NCBI GenBank assembly: GCA_902586395.1
Contig: CACIHL010000003.1
Span: 1 to 36,114, forward strand
Direction of reading: 5' to 3'
Length of the DNA: 36,114 bases
Source of the DNA: an uncultured Pelagibacteraceae bacterium
Lineage (GTDB): Bacteria > Pseudomonadota > Alphaproteobacteria > Pelagibacterales > Pelagibacteraceae
The translations under genes were made by a program, and so were the position numbers. Below, piece by piece: positions 11,262 to 24,175 of this stretch (the stretch's first letter is position 1; every line of letters begins with the position of its first letter). A model generated the notes under the pieces. It did not search any database, was not told where the DNA came from, and saw only the letters and a list, made by a program, of their open reading frames with translations.

Positions 11262-12196
11262 TACAATTTCTGTTTTATTAAATTTGCAATTCTGTTAGTT
11301 TCATCAAGTTTCTCATATTTCCATATTTCTAAACTATTTTCTAAATTTTTTATAATATTTAATTTACTAAACAAGTCCCTAAATTGCCTAAACCTAAGGT
11401 CATCTCTTTTTGGTGGTATTTGAGCTACATATATTGGTTTTCCGGTTAAAGCGGCTTCAGAAATCATCGACGTTGAGTCACATGTCACTACTAAAAATTT
11501 AGCAATTGATAGGCCACTTAAATAAGCTTTTTTGTCTACGTGTTGAATAACAAGACTCTCACTTCCAAAAAATTTATTTGCATAATCTATCGTATCAGGT
11601 GGAGTTCTCATAGAAGGAACTATAATTATCTGTAGATCATTTTTTTTTGCTAAGACCTGAACAGTTTCAAAAATTCTCTCTAAGCTTTGTTTATCATATT
11701 TGTAATACTTATTAGGACCACCTAAAATAAGAAGTATTTGTTGTTTGTTTTTATTAATCTTATTACTAAGGTAACTATGGTTTTTTTGAATTTCTTTCAA
11801 TGTAAGATAGTGCAAAGCACCTTTTGAGTTAATAATATTTTGACCACTTAATCCGTCATGCTCAGGAACAATTACATAATCAAAGTTAGATAAAGAAACT
11901 TTTGGGTCTTGAATATGAATATTAATAATTTTTTTATTTGAATTCTTTTTGAGATATAATGAGGGTATTACACTTTTTCTTCCACACGAAATAACTAGAT
12001 CGATTTCAGGTACAGAAAATCTTTTAAAAAATAAATTTGATATAGGAGTAATTTTTGGTGGAAGAAGTTTAGCAAGTGTATTTATTTCAACTTTTTGGTG
12101 AATGAAATCAATATCTAACGCTTTGGCTAAACCCTCAACTTGACTTATCATGCCATGCATTCCCTCTGTCAATAATAACCCTTTTAATTTAGACAT
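11261..12196 (-). CDS. ELM1/GtrOC1-type putative nucleoside-diphosphate-sugar epimerase/glycosyltransferase family protein (mitochondrial fission ELM1-like)
   Basis: 311 aa; LLTEGMHGMISQVEGLAKAL, DLVISCGRKSVIPSLYLKK, LLILGGPNKYYKY, VVTCDSTSMISEAALTGKPIYVAQIPP resemble the ELM1-like family; 1-bp overlap with the downstream oxygenase. Confidence 0.8.
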   Translation of the reverse strand: MSKLKGLLLTEGMHGMISQVEGLAKALDIDFIHQKVEINTLAKLLPPKITPISNLFFKRFSVPEIDLVISCGRKSVIPSLYLKKNSNKKIINIHIQDPKVSLSNFDYVIVPEHDGLSGQNIINSKGALHYLTLKEIQKNHSYLSNKINKNKQQILLILGGPNKYYKYDKQSLERIFETVQVLAKKNDLQIIIVPSMRTPPDTIDYANKFFGSESLVIQHVDKKAYLSGLSIAKFLVVTCDSTSMISEAALTGKPIYVAQIPPKRDDLRFRQFRDLFSKLNIIKNLENSLEIWKYEKLDETNRIANLIKQKL

Positions 12197-12217
12197 AAAT
12201 TACTATATAGCTTTCCT

Positions 12218-13162
12218 ATGAAACAAAATCCAACTAAACACACAAAAGTGTTAATAATTGGGTCTGGACCTGCAGGATATACAGCGGCAGTTTATGCTGC
12301 TAGAGCTATGTTAAATCCAATTTTAGTTCACGGGATGGAGCCTGGTGGACAGTTAACCACTACTACCGATGTTGAGAATTACCCTGGGTTTGCTGAAGTG
12401 ATTCAGGGACCCTGGCTAATGGATCAAATGAAAGAGCAAGCCAAAGCTGTTGGGACAGAGATGATTGAAGATCACATTTCCTCAGTTGACCTTAAGTCTA
12501 AACCATTTGGGGCTATAGGAGAAAGTGGACAAAAATACTCTGCTGACGCAATTATAATTTCCACCGGTGCTCAAGCAAGATGGTTGAATTTAAAATCAGA
12601 ACAGGAATATAGGGGTTTTGGAGTCTCAGCATGTGCTACTTGTGATGGTTTCTTTTTTAAAGAAAAAACTGTTGCTGTTGTTGGAGGTGGAAATGCTGCA
12701 GTTGAGGAGGCAATGTTTCTTACAAAGTTTGCCTCTAAAGTAAAGTTGATACACAGAAGAAACAAATTGAGAGCTGAAAAAATGCTTCAAAAAAAATTAA
12801 TGGAAAATAAAAAAATTGAAATTATTTGGGACAGCATAATTGAGGATGTCATAGGAGATAAGGATCCTAAAAATGTAACTGGAATAAAAATAAAAAATGT
12901 TAAATCTAATAAAACAGAAGATTTAAAAGTTGATGGGCTGTTTATTGCAATTGGTCATGATCCTGCGACTCAATTATTTAAAGATCAGCTTGAAATGGAT
13001 AGTGAAGGATATTTGATTACCAAATCTGATTCAACGGAAACAAACGTACCTGGTGTATTTGCTGCAGGCGATGTTAAAGATAAAATTTTTAGACAAGCTG
13101 TAACAGCGGCAGGTATGGGGTGTATGGCTGCACTTGAAGCTGAAAAACATCTTTCATCGTAA
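12218..13162 (+). CDS. trxB: Thioredoxin-disulfide reductase
   Basis: 314 aa; GSGPAGYTAAVYAARA (FAD), CATCDGFFF (CxxC redox motif), VVGGGNAAVEEAMFL (NADPH), GVFAAGDVKDKIFRQAVTAAGMGC. Confidence 0.97.
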   Translation: MKQNPTKHTKVLIIGSGPAGYTAAVYAARAMLNPILVHGMEPGGQLTTTTDVENYPGFAEVIQGPWLMDQMKEQAKAVGTEMIEDHISSVDLKSKPFGAIGESGQKYSADAIIISTGAQARWLNLKSEQEYRGFGVSACATCDGFFFKEKTVAVVGGGNAAVEEAMFLTKFASKVKLIHRRNKLRAEKMLQKKLMENKKIEIIWDSIIEDVIGDKDPKNVTGIKIKNVKSNKTEDLKVDGLFIAIGHDPATQLFKDQLEMDSEGYLITKSDSTETNVPGVFAAGDVKDKIFRQAVTAAGMGCMAALEAEKHLSS

Positions 13163-13169
13163 AAAATGA

Positions 13170-14117
13170 ATGAAAAATAATCTACATGTTTTTTTGGGAG
13201 CCACTGTTGCTGATGCTGCAGCTAGACCTTTGCACTGGGTTTATAATCAAAGGAAACTACTAACTTATATCAAAGGAAAGAAAGATTTTGCTTTTTTAAC
13301 GAAAAACAAAAGTCCTTTTTACAATATCAAGACTGGAAAAGTTTCAGGTTATAATGAAGTTGGTCAAGTCATGTTTAAAACATTGATTGAAGGACATGAA
13401 AATATAGAAGAAAGATTTAAAAAAAATATTACTAAAAACTTTGGTCCTGGAAGTGAGCATTGGAAAAACCTTAATCTAAGAGCCAAATATAGAAAGATTA
13501 AAGATTGGCGAGGTATAATTAAAGGACCTTGGATACATCAAAACATCATTGAAACAGTTAAAAATATTAAAAATAAAAAGAAATTAACAGGTGGCGCTAA
13601 AGTAAATGAGTCTGATGGTTATTGTGCTGCTCTACCCTTTTTTTTATATGGTTGTGATTTAAATAGCTTAAAAAAGATTATCTCAACAGTTACCGTTTCA
13701 AAAGTAAGCCTTAAGTATGCTTTGGCTAAATTTTATCTAATAGATTTAGCTCTAAAAGGTGCTAAAAATCCAATAAATGAATTCTTAAAAAAGTTTAAAA
13801 AAAATTCATATTTTAAGAGTGTTGTTGACGACATTAGTAGAGTAAAAAAATTAAAATCAAAACCTCACGCAAAAGTGGTTAAAAAATTAGGAATGGCGTG
13901 CAGCTATCCTGGGACTTTTAATAGTTCAATACACTCAATTATTAATTCAACAAATTATAAAAGTGCAATTTTGGGAACAATTAAGGCTGGTGGTTGTAAC
14001 TGTTCTAGGGTTAATTTCATTGGAGCTTATTTTGCCGCTTTAAAAGGTATTAATTCAATTCCTAAATCCTGGATAAAAAAAACTGATCGTGCTAAAAAGA
14101 TCTTAAGTCAAAAATAA
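13170..14117 (+). CDS. ADP-ribosylglycohydrolase-fold protein of the J1-crystallin-like type
   Basis: 315 aa; FLGATVADAAARPLHWVYN near the N-terminus and AGGCNCSRVNFIGAYFAALKGINSIPKSWIKKT near the C-terminus align with the ADP-ribosylglycohydrolase/J1-crystallin layout, with altered metal motifs. Confidence 0.7.
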   Translation: MKNNLHVFLGATVADAAARPLHWVYNQRKLLTYIKGKKDFAFLTKNKSPFYNIKTGKVSGYNEVGQVMFKTLIEGHENIEERFKKNITKNFGPGSEHWKNLNLRAKYRKIKDWRGIIKGPWIHQNIIETVKNIKNKKKLTGGAKVNESDGYCAALPFFLYGCDLNSLKKIISTVTVSKVSLKYALAKFYLIDLALKGAKNPINEFLKKFKKNSYFKSVVDDISRVKKLKSKPHAKVVKKLGMACSYPGTFNSSIHSIINSTNYKSAILGTIKAGGCNCSRVNFIGAYFAALKGINSIPKSWIKKTDRAKKILSQK

Positions 14118-14136
14118 TATAGAAAGTCTCAATAAA

Positions 14137-16362
<2,226 letters not shown>

Positions 16363-16386
16363 TTATTTTATTACTTTGTTTAATAT

Positions 16387-18561
16387 ATGCAAAATACATA
16401 TCAAGATTTAATTACCGATTTAGAGGGAAAAAAACCACAAATCAGTGGAAAACTTGAGGGAGGTAAGAAGTTTAAAATAATTTCAAATTTTACACCCGCG
16501 GGTGATCAACCAGAAGCAATTAAAAAACTGGTCTCTGGAGCTAATAAAGAACAATTTAATCAAGTTTTATTGGGGGTCACTGGATCAGGTAAAACTTTCA
16601 CAATGGCAAAAGTTATTGAAGCTACGAACAGACCAGCTTTAATATTAGCCCCAAATAAAACATTAGCTGCTCAACTTTACGGCGAAATGAAAACTTTTTT
16701 TCCTGAAAATGCTGTAGAGTATTTTGTTTCATATTATGACTACTATACTCCTGAAGCATACGTACCAAGGTCAGATACTTATATCGAAAAAGAAGCTTCA
16801 ATAAATGAGCAGATTGATAGAATGCGTCATTCAGCAACAAGATCTCTATTAGAAAGAGATGATGTACTTATTGTTGCGAGTGTATCATGTATTTATGGAT
16901 TAGGTTCCGTAGAGGCTTACAGTAAAATGACACTGACGCTTCAAAAAAATTATGAATATAACAGGGAACAAATAATTAAATCTTTTGTTGCTCTACAATA
17001 TAAAAGAAATGATCAAAATTTTTATAGAGGCACTTTTAGAGTAAGGGGTGAAAATCTAGAAATTTTTCCTTCGCATTTAGAGGATAGAGCTTGGAGAATA
17101 AGTCTATTCGGGAATAAACTTGAACAAATAGAAGAATTTGATCCTTTGACTGGTGATAAAGTCAGAGATTTAAACTTGATAAAAGTTTATGCAAACAGTC
17201 ACTATATTACACCAAAGCCTACTGTAGAACAGGCAGTAATAAATATCAGAAAAGAATTAGAACTTACTCTAAAAAAACATAAATCTGAAAATAAATTGTT
17301 AGAAGCCCAAAGACTAGAGGAAAGAACAAAGTTCGACTTAGAAATGATAGAGGCAACTGGATCTTGTGCCGGAATTGAAAACTATTCAAGATTTTTATCA
17401 GGTAGAAAACCAGGTGAACCTCCTCCAACTCTATTCGAATACTTTCCAGATAATGCAATTATATTTGTTGACGAGTCTCATGTGACAGTTCCTCAATTAA
17501 ATGGAATGTATAAAGGAGATAGATCGAGAAAAAGCACACTTGCTGAATATGGATTTAGACTACCTTCATGTATGGATAATAGACCATTAAAATTTGAAGA
17601 GTGGGATTTAATGAGAACACAAACCATCTTTGTTTCGGCAACCCCGGGACCGTGGGAACTAGAGCAGACAAAAGGTAAACATATAGATCAAGTTATTAGA
17701 CCCACTGGATTAATTGATCCAGAAGTAGAAGTGAGGCCAGCGAAAAATCAGGTGGATGATTTAATGCACGAATGTAAAAAAGTTGTTGAAAAGAATTATA
17801 GAGTTCTAGTTACAACTCTAACAAAAAAAATGGCAGAAGATTTGACTGAGTACCTCCATGAGAATGGGATTAAAGTTAGGTATCTACATTCTGATATCGA
17901 CACACTTGAAAGGATAGAAATTATGCGGGACCTTCGTATGGGTGTTTTTGATGTTTTAGTTGGAATAAACTTATTAAGAGAAGGGCTTGATATTCCTGAA
18001 TGTGCGTTAGTTGGTATTTTAGATGCAGATAAAGAGGGTTTTCTAAGATCTGAAACATCTTTGATTCAAACTATTGGAAGAGCAGCAAGAAATGTTGAAG
18101 GAAAAGTAATTTTATACGCAGATAAAGAAACCAAAAGTATTAAAAAAGCTATCCTTGAAACAAAAAGGAGGAGGGAAATTCAATTAGATTATAACAAAAA
18201 AAATAAAATTGATGCTAAATCAATTAAAAAAGAAATAAGCGATATTTTAGAAAGTGTCTACGAAAAAGACTATGTAAAAATTAGCGAAGGGTCAAATATA
18301 GGTGGCAACCTTAAGAAACACTTGAAGGGTTTAAATAAAAAAATGAAAGATGCTGCATCAAATTTAGAATTTGAAGAAGCAGCTAAGTTAAGAGACGAGA
18401 TTAGAAAATTGGAAAGTACCGAACTTGAAATTACTTTAAATCCTAAAATAAGACAATATGATGTAAAAAATAAGCTTTATCCTAAAGGTAGATCCACTCT
18501 GGGAATGCCAGGAACTAAGGTAACTAAAAAAAGAGATAAAAAGTGGAAGCACAAAAAATAA
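16387..18561 (+). CDS. uvrB: Excinuclease ABC subunit UvrB
   Basis: 724 aa; [17 protein letters not shown] (Walker A), [61 protein letters not shown]-terminal UVR domain. Confidence 0.99.
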   Translation: MQNTYQDLITDLEGKKPQISGKLEGGKKFKIISNFTPAGDQPEAIKKLVSGANKEQFNQVLLGVTGSGKTFTMAKVIEATNRPALILAPNKTLAAQLYGEMKTFFPENAVEYFVSYYDYYTPEAYVPRSDTYIEKEASINEQIDRMRHSATRSLLERDDVLIVASVSCIYGLGSVEAYSKMTLTLQKNYEYNREQIIKSFVALQYKRNDQNFYRGTFRVRGENLEIFPSHLEDRAWRISLFGNKLEQIEEFDPLTGDKVRDLNLIKVYANSHYITPKPTVEQAVINIRKELELTLKKHKSENKLLEAQRLEERTKFDLEMIEATGSCAGIENYSRFLSGRKPGEPPPTLFEYFPDNAIIFVDESHVTVPQLNGMYKGDRSRKSTLAEYGFRLPSCMDNRPLKFEEWDLMRTQTIFVSATPGPWELEQTKGKHIDQVIRPTGLIDPEVEVRPAKNQVDDLMHECKKVVEKNYRVLVTTLTKKMAEDLTEYLHENGIKVRYLHSDIDTLERIEIMRDLRMGVFDVLVGINLLREGLDIPECALVGILDADKEGFLRSETSLIQTIGRAARNVEGKVILYADKETKSIKKAILETKRRREIQLDYNKKNKIDAKSIKKEISDILESVYEKDYVKISEGSNIGGNLKKHLKGLNKKMKDAASNLEFEEAAKLRDEIRKLESTELEITLNPKIRQYDVKNKLYPKGRSTLGMPGTKVTKKRDKKWKHKK

Positions 18562-19298
18562 TAATTACTGGGGGGGCAACTAGGATTGGTGCTGCAATCG
18601 CTAGGAGTTTATCTGGTATTAACAAAGATATAGTCATTCATTATAATAAATCAAAAACGAAAGCTGAAAATTTAAAAAAAGAACTGATAAAGACAGGATC
18701 AAAAGTATATCTTATTAAGGGTGATTTAGGAAAAGAAAAGGATGTTAATAAGATAGTAAAATTTGCAAAATCTAAACTAAAATATTTTGATTGTTTAATT
18801 AATAATGCATCAATTTTTGAGAACGATAAATTAGAAAATTTCAATTCAAGTAGTTGGGAAAAACATTTATCTATAAATCTAAAGGCTCCAGCTATGTTAT
18901 CAAGAGAATTTGGAAAAAATATAAAAGGAAAAAATAACAATATAATAAACATTATTGATCAAAGAGTCTTTAAACTTACCCCCTTTTTTTTTTCATATAC
19001 TTTAAGTAAAACAGGTCTTTATACTTTAACTAAAACTAGTGCCATGAGTCTTGCGCCCCGTGTAAGGGTTAATGGTATAGCACCTGGACCAACTATTAAA
19101 AATAAAAGACAATCAAAAGGTCACTTTAGAAGGCAATATCTTTCAACACTTCTAAAAAAACAAGTAGACGTGGAAGAAATATGTAGTGCTGTTGACTTTT
19201 TTATCAAAAATAGATCTATTACGGGGCAAGTAATTTCAATCGACAGTGGACAAAGTTTAAACTGGCAGACACCAGATGTCTTGAAAGGCAAGGAATGA
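18543..19298 (+). CDS. SDR oxidoreductase, FolM/PTR1-like (probable dihydromonapterin/pteridine reductase)
   Basis: 251 aa, GTG start; TGGATRIG (TGxxxRxG, pteridine-reductase type Rossmann motif), Asp in place of the usual SDR Ser (NIIDQRVF), YTLSK (YxxxK), [12 protein letters not shown]; directly upstream of folB. Confidence 0.8.
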   Translation: MEAQKIIITGGATRIGAAIARSLSGINKDIVIHYNKSKTKAENLKKELIKTGSKVYLIKGDLGKEKDVNKIVKFAKSKLKYFDCLINNASIFENDKLENFNSSSWEKHLSINLKAPAMLSREFGKNIKGKNNNIINIIDQRVFKLTPFFFSYTLSKTGLYTLTKTSAMSLAPRVRVNGIAPGPTIKNKRQSKGHFRRQYLSTLLKKQVDVEEICSAVDFFIKNRSITGQVISIDSGQSLNWQTPDVLKGKE

Positions 19299-19714
19299 AA
19301 AGAAGTAATTTAAAGATCGTAAAAATTAATAAATCTAAAAAGCTTTTTAATTATGAAAAAAAAGTTCTTGTAAAAGAATTATTACTAGATCTTAAAATTG
19401 GATATTTTGACTTTGAAAAAGAAAAAAAACAAAAGGTAAAATTTTCACTTGAAATAGACTATGTAGACAAAAAACCATCAAGTGATAAGGACATCAAATC
19501 AATTGTAAACTACGCAAAAGTTGTAAGATTAATTAAAAAACTTGTTAAAAAAAAACATTACAATTTTCTTGAAACATTAGCAGAAGATGTTTTTGATGAA
19601 CTTTTCAAAGATAAAAGAATAGATAAAATAAGCCTTCAAATAGAAAAACTCGAGATAATGAGAGATTGCTCTTCTGTTGGGATACAAATCTCAAAAAAAA
19701 GAAGTCATGATTAG
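19295..19714 (+). CDS. folB: Dihydroneopterin aldolase family protein
   Basis: 139 aa; [66 protein letters not shown]; position after the FolM-like SDR. Confidence 0.82.
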   Translation: MKRSNLKIVKINKSKKLFNYEKKVLVKELLLDLKIGYFDFEKEKKQKVKFSLEIDYVDKKPSSDKDIKSIVNYAKVVRLIKKLVKKKHYNFLETLAEDVFDELFKDKRIDKISLQIEKLEIMRDCSSVGIQISKKRSHD

Positions 19715-21542
19715 TTCTGAAATTGGAAAAGAAATCATAAAGAAAGAGTTGCCTTTAATTCCAAAGCTTCCAGGTGTTTACAAAATGCTGAGTGATAAAG
19801 ATCAAATTCTTTATGTTGGTAAAGCAAAAAACCTGCCTAACAGACTCAAAAGTTATGTATCGGAAAAAAATCATATTATTAGAACTGAGAGAATGCTATC
19901 TCAAACACGAAAAATTGAGATTACAACAACATCAAATGAAAGTGAGGCACTACTTCTTGAAGCTAATCTTATTAAAAAACATAAACCAAAATTTAATATC
20001 TTACTAAGAGATGACAAATCTTTTCCATTTATTTTTATCGGCAATAAAGACAAATGGTCTCAAATAAAAAGACATAGAGGTAAAAAAACTAAGGAAGGTT
20101 TTTATTTTGGTCCTTTTGCATCTGCTGGATCTGCTAACTGGACTATAAAAATGATCCAAAAAATATTCCATCTTAGAGTTTGTGATGATACTGTTTTTAA
20201 AAATAGACAGCGACCTTGTATTTTATATCAAATCAAAAGATGCTCGGGTCCTTGTGTTGGTTATATTGATGAAATTGAATACAAGAGAACAGTTGATGAT
20301 GCTATTGAATTTGTCTCTGGTAAATCAAGAAAGATACAAAAAAATTTATCCAATCAAATGGAAAAAGCTAGCGAGAGTCTTGATTTTGAGAAAGCAGGAA
20401 TTCTCAGAGATAGAATAAAATCGCTTAACATAATTCAATCTTCTCAAAGGATAAATGAAGCAAACTTAGTTGAAGCCGATGTAATTGCGGCTTATAAAGA
20501 ATCTGGACAAACTTGTATACAAGTATTCTTTTACAGATCTAAACAAAATTGGGGTAATCAAGCTTTTTTTCCAAAACATGATCCTGATGAAAATTTAGGC
20601 AATATTTTAAATTCTTTTGTTTCACAATTTTATGAAAATAAAAGTGTCCCATCCTCAATTATTCTATCCCAAGAAATTAAAGAGAAAATTTTGATAGAAC
20701 AGACGCTTTCACAAAAAGAGAGTAAACAAGTGAATATTTCAGTGGCCAAAAAAGGTTCTAAGTTAAAAGTAATTAATCAAGCAATTAAAAATGCAAAAGA
20801 TAGTTTAAATAGAAAGCTTCATGAAACACAAAATAACAGGGAGCTATTTGAGTCGGTTGTCGCAAAATTTAATTTAGAAACAAATATTAATCTTATTGAA
20901 GTTTACGACAATAGTCATATTCAAGGAACAAATAGTGTTGGAGCATTAATTTCTTATGGAGATGAGGGATTTATTAAAAAAAGATATAGGAAATTTAATA
21001 TAAAAATGAAGAAAAATGAACAAGACGATTATGGTATGATGAAAGAAGTACTTACAAGAAGATTCAAAAAAGCAGTGCAAGAAAAAGAAGGTCATCTTTC
21101 ATTTCCTGATCTTATTTTTGTTGATGGAGGAAAAGGTCAATATTCAGTAGCAAGAGAGACATTGAATGAACTTGGGCTTCACGATATTCCATTAATAGCG
21201 ATTGCTAAAGGGAAGTTTAGAAATAGTGGAAATGAAACTTTTTTTCATAATGGAAAAGAATACAAGTTTTCAAAAAATGACCCTACTCTATTTTTTCTTC
21301 AAAGAATAAGGGACGAGTCTCACAGGTTTGCGATTAGTGCTCACAGAGCTCGAAGAAAAAAAGGTATAAGTAAATCTTTATTGGATCAAATAGAAGGTAT
21401 AGGATCAATTAGAAAAAGAGCTTTGCTTAACCATTTTGGTTCAGCAAGAGCAGTGGAGTCTGCTAGTTTGGATGAGATTAAGTCAGTTGAAGGAGTTGAG
21501 GAAAAAGTTGCAAAAAAGATATATAATTTCTTCCACGAATGA
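19707..21542 (+). CDS. uvrC: Excinuclease ABC subunit UvrC (ATG at 19707 preferred over the TTG of the track ORF at 19677)
   Basis: [33 protein letters not shown] (GIY-YIG nuclease), [45 protein letters not shown]-terminal HhH. Confidence 0.97.
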   Translation: MISSEIGKEIIKKELPLIPKLPGVYKMLSDKDQILYVGKAKNLPNRLKSYVSEKNHIIRTERMLSQTRKIEITTTSNESEALLLEANLIKKHKPKFNILLRDDKSFPFIFIGNKDKWSQIKRHRGKKTKEGFYFGPFASAGSANWTIKMIQKIFHLRVCDDTVFKNRQRPCILYQIKRCSGPCVGYIDEIEYKRTVDDAIEFVSGKSRKIQKNLSNQMEKASESLDFEKAGILRDRIKSLNIIQSSQRINEANLVEADVIAAYKESGQTCIQVFFYRSKQNWGNQAFFPKHDPDENLGNILNSFVSQFYENKSVPSSIILSQEIKEKILIEQTLSQKESKQVNISVAKKGSKLKVINQAIKNAKDSLNRKLHETQNNRELFESVVAKFNLETNINLIEVYDNSHIQGTNSVGALISYGDEGFIKKRYRKFNIKMKKNEQDDYGMMKEVLTRRFKKAVQEKEGHLSFPDLIFVDGGKGQYSVARETLNELGLHDIPLIAIAKGKFRNSGNETFFHNGKEYKFSKNDPTLFFLQRIRDESHRFAISAHRARRKKGISKSLLDQIEGIGSIRKRALLNHFGSARAVESASLDEIKSVEGVEEKVAKKIYNFFHE

Positions 21543-22120
21543 AAATAAAATTTCCTAATTACTTAACAATCGGCCGAATAATAATAGTTCCCTTTTTTGT
21601 TTTAGCATATTATTTACCAGGATTTTATGGAGACATTATACCTTTCACTTTATTTGTTGTTGCATCTTTCACTGATTTCTTAGACGGCTTACTTGCTAGA
21701 CTATATAAAGAAGAATCTAAGCTTGGAGAACTTTTAGATCCTATCGCTGATAAAATCATTGTAGCAACTGCTTTGATTTTGCTTGTAATGGATGGGACTA
21801 TAAAAAATTATGAAGTAATAGCTGCGATAATTATTTCAACTCGAGAAATTTTAATATCTGGTTTAAGAGAATTTTTAGCAAAAGGTCAGGTGAATTTACC
21901 TGTGTCGGGATTGGCCAAATTAAAAACTTTCTTACAGATGTTTTCAATATCATTACTTTTGACTGGTGAAACTGGAAATAAAATAATTAATTTTCAAGAC
22001 TACAACGCTCAAACCATTGGTATTATTTTGTTGTGGCTTTCGGCTTTTATCACTTTGTATACAGCATATGATTATCTGAGAAAAGGCATTGATCATGCAA
22101 TATCAGAAGACAACAAATAA
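21539..22120 (+). CDS. pgsA: CDP-diacylglycerol--glycerol-3-phosphate 3-phosphatidyltransferase
   Basis: 193 aa; [44 protein letters not shown] (DGxxAR...GxxxDxxxD CDP-alcohol phosphotransferase motif). Confidence 0.95.
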   Translation: MKIKFPNYLTIGRIIIVPFFVLAYYLPGFYGDIIPFTLFVVASFTDFLDGLLARLYKEESKLGELLDPIADKIIVATALILLVMDGTIKNYEVIAAIIISTREILISGLREFLAKGQVNLPVSGLAKLKTFLQMFSISLLLTGETGNKIINFQDYNAQTIGIILLWLSAFITLYTAYDYLRKGIDHAISEDNK

Positions 22121-23002
22121 TTAAGCCGCAATTTTTTTTCTAACGAAAGATTGATAACTATCTGATAAATCCATTATTGTTTTGCAAACTTTAAAAGAAT
22201 AATTTGATATTTTCGAAACAGGTGTTACCTCTGCTGCAGTACCTGTTAAGAAGCATCCAACAAAATCCTTTAATTCGTTGGGTGAGATTTTTCTCTCAAT
22301 AACTTTGATATTTTTAGATTTTGCAATTTCAATCACAGTTCTTCTAGTAATTCCATCTAAGAATGAGTCTGGTACTGGAGTATGTAGCTCCCCTTTAGTA
22401 TCCTTGAAAAAAATATTTGCACCAGTTGCTTCTGCAACATTTCCCTCGTGATCTAACATTAGAGAATCTGTATAGCCTTGTCTTTCTGCTTCGTGTTTTG
22501 ACAAAGTGCAAATCATATAAAGTCCTGAAGCTTTTGTATCCCATGGTATTGAGTCAGGAGAAGGTCTTCTCCAATTTGATATATTTAACTTAATACCTTC
22601 AGTTTTAAGTTTAGGGTCGAAATAGGATCCCCACTCCCAAGTTGCGATGGCTACATGAATTTTTGTTTGTTGAGCCGATATTGCCATCATCTCGCTTCCT
22701 CTCCAAGCCACTGGTCTCACATAACCATTTTTTACATTTTGAGCTGATACAATTTTTTTTGTTGCGATATTTATGTCGCTCTCAGAATAAGGAATTTCAA
22801 AACCCATTCTTTTTGCTGAATAGAAAAATCTTGAAGTATGTTCCTCAAGTTTAAAAATATTTCCGTCATAAACCCTTTCACCTTCAAATACACAACTTCC
22901 ATAATGTAAACCATGACTTAAAACATGTAGCTTAACATCAGACCAATCAACTAAGTCTGAATTGTACCATATTTTTCCGTCTCTTTTATCGTAAGGAATC
23001 AT
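22121..23002 (-). CDS. ilvE: Branched-chain amino acid aminotransferase
   Basis: 293 aa; VLSHGLHYGSCVFEGERVYDG, GLYMICTLSKHEAERQGYTDSLMLDHEGNVAEATGANIFF, DGITRRTVIEIAK. Confidence 0.94.
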   Translation of the reverse strand: MIPYDKRDGKIWYNSDLVDWSDVKLHVLSHGLHYGSCVFEGERVYDGNIFKLEEHTSRFFYSAKRMGFEIPYSESDINIATKKIVSAQNVKNGYVRPVAWRGSEMMAISAQQTKIHVAIATWEWGSYFDPKLKTEGIKLNISNWRRPSPDSIPWDTKASGLYMICTLSKHEAERQGYTDSLMLDHEGNVAEATGANIFFKDTKGELHTPVPDSFLDGITRRTVIEIAKSKNIKVIERKISPNELKDFVGCFLTGTAAEVTPVSKISNYSFKVCKTIMDLSDSYQSFVRKKIAA

Positions 23003-23067
23003 ATTAAAAAGATTTATTTATAAAAAATATATTCCTATATATAATATGTCAATATAACTTACCAATT

Positions 23068-23511
23068 ATGAAAAATCTTCTTTACCTAAAAGATGAACAA
23101 TTAAAAGGTTTTATTGAAAAAATCTTTGTTGGTTACAGGGAAACATTTAACGACTCAAAAAAAGTACTTAAAAAATACAATTTAGGAACTGCCCATCATA
23201 AAGCTCTGCATTTGATATCATTTTATGATGGGATAACTATTACTCAATTACTTAACAAGCTAAACGTAACTAAACAAAGTTTAAATAGAGTCATAAATGA
23301 TTTAAAAAAATTAAATTATCTAGAATTTAAAAAGGATACTAAGGACACAAGAGTAAAACATATTTTTTTAAATGATAAAGGTAAGAAAATATTTGATGAA
23401 ATTTTTTTATCCCAAAAAAAAAGGATTTATAAAGCATTACTTAATTCAAGTTCGAAAGAAGTAATAAATTTTGAAATAGTTTTAAAAAGAATAATCGATG
23501 GAAAGTTTTAA
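23068..23511 (+). CDS. MarR-family transcriptional regulator (PetP-like by context)
   Basis: 147 aa; winged-helix core LGTAHHKALHLISFYDGITITQLLNKLNVTKQSLNRVINDLKKLNYLEFKKDTKDTRVKHIFLNDKGKKIFDE; overlaps the downstream response regulator by 14 bp. Confidence 0.88.
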   Translation: MKNLLYLKDEQLKGFIEKIFVGYRETFNDSKKVLKKYNLGTAHHKALHLISFYDGITITQLLNKLNVTKQSLNRVINDLKKLNYLEFKKDTKDTRVKHIFLNDKGKKIFDEIFLSQKKRIYKALLNSSSKEVINFEIVLKRIIDGKF

Positions 23512-24175
23512 ATCTCATATTTTAGTAATTGATGATGACGAAGGAATAAGATCATTACTTAAACAATTTTTAAATGAAAACGGGTATTTAGTAAATACTG
23601 CTTCAAATGCATTGGAAGCGAAAGAAAAGATTTCGATAATAAAATTTGATCTTTTGGTCTTGGATATAATGATGCCTGGTAAGAGTGGCTTAGAATTTAT
23701 TTCTGAAAATAAAAATAATTTAAATGTGCCAATCATTTTACTTACGGCTAAAGGAGAAGCGAGTGAAAGAGTTGAAGGGTTAGAAACAGGTGCAGATGAT
23801 TACTTGCCCAAACCTTTTGAACCTAAGGAACTTTTATTAAGAATTAATAATATCTTAAAAAAAACCAAAAAAGTTAATCTTAAACACGTCCTAGAATTCG
23901 GCTCAATTAAAATAGATTTAAATAAGTTGATGATTACCAATCAAAATAGTAATTTTAAAATTAACAATACTGAAAAAACAATTTTAGAAAAAATGATAAA
24001 TAATCCTGGTAAAGTATTTTCAAGAATTGATATTGGTAATTTAATTAAAATCGATAAAGAAAGATCAATTGATGTAATTATTACTAGGCTCAGAAAAAAA
24101 ATTGAGACAAATCCAAAAAATCCAAAATACTTACAAACAATTAGAGGTTCGGGCTATGTTCTCTGGGTTGAGTAA
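23498..24175 (+). CDS. OmpR/PhoB-type response regulator (PetR-like by context)
   Basis: 225 aa; receiver IDDDEGIRSLLKQFL, DLLVLDIMMPGKSGLEF, LTAKGEASERVEGLETGADDYLPKPFEPKELLLRI; C-terminal wHTH ending TIRGSGYVLWVE. Confidence 0.95.
   Translation: MESFKSHILVIDDDEGIRSLLKQFLNENGYLVNTASNALEAKEKISIIKFDLLVLDIMMPGKSGLEFISENKNNLNVPIILLTAKGEASERVEGLETGADDYLPKPFEPKELLLRINNILKKTKKVNLKHVLEFGSIKIDLNKLMITNQNSNFKINNTEKTILEKMINNPGKVFSRIDIGNLIKIDKERSIDVIITRLRKKIETNPKNPKYLQTIRGSGYVLWVE

Noticed and set aside
18641-18952. 103-aa - strand ORF
   Set aside because: Antisense to the FolM-like SDR; no motif.
19792-20418. 71-aa and 78-aa + strand ORFs within uvrC
   Set aside because: Out-of-frame ORFs inside uvrC, whose own frame is intact and highly conserved.
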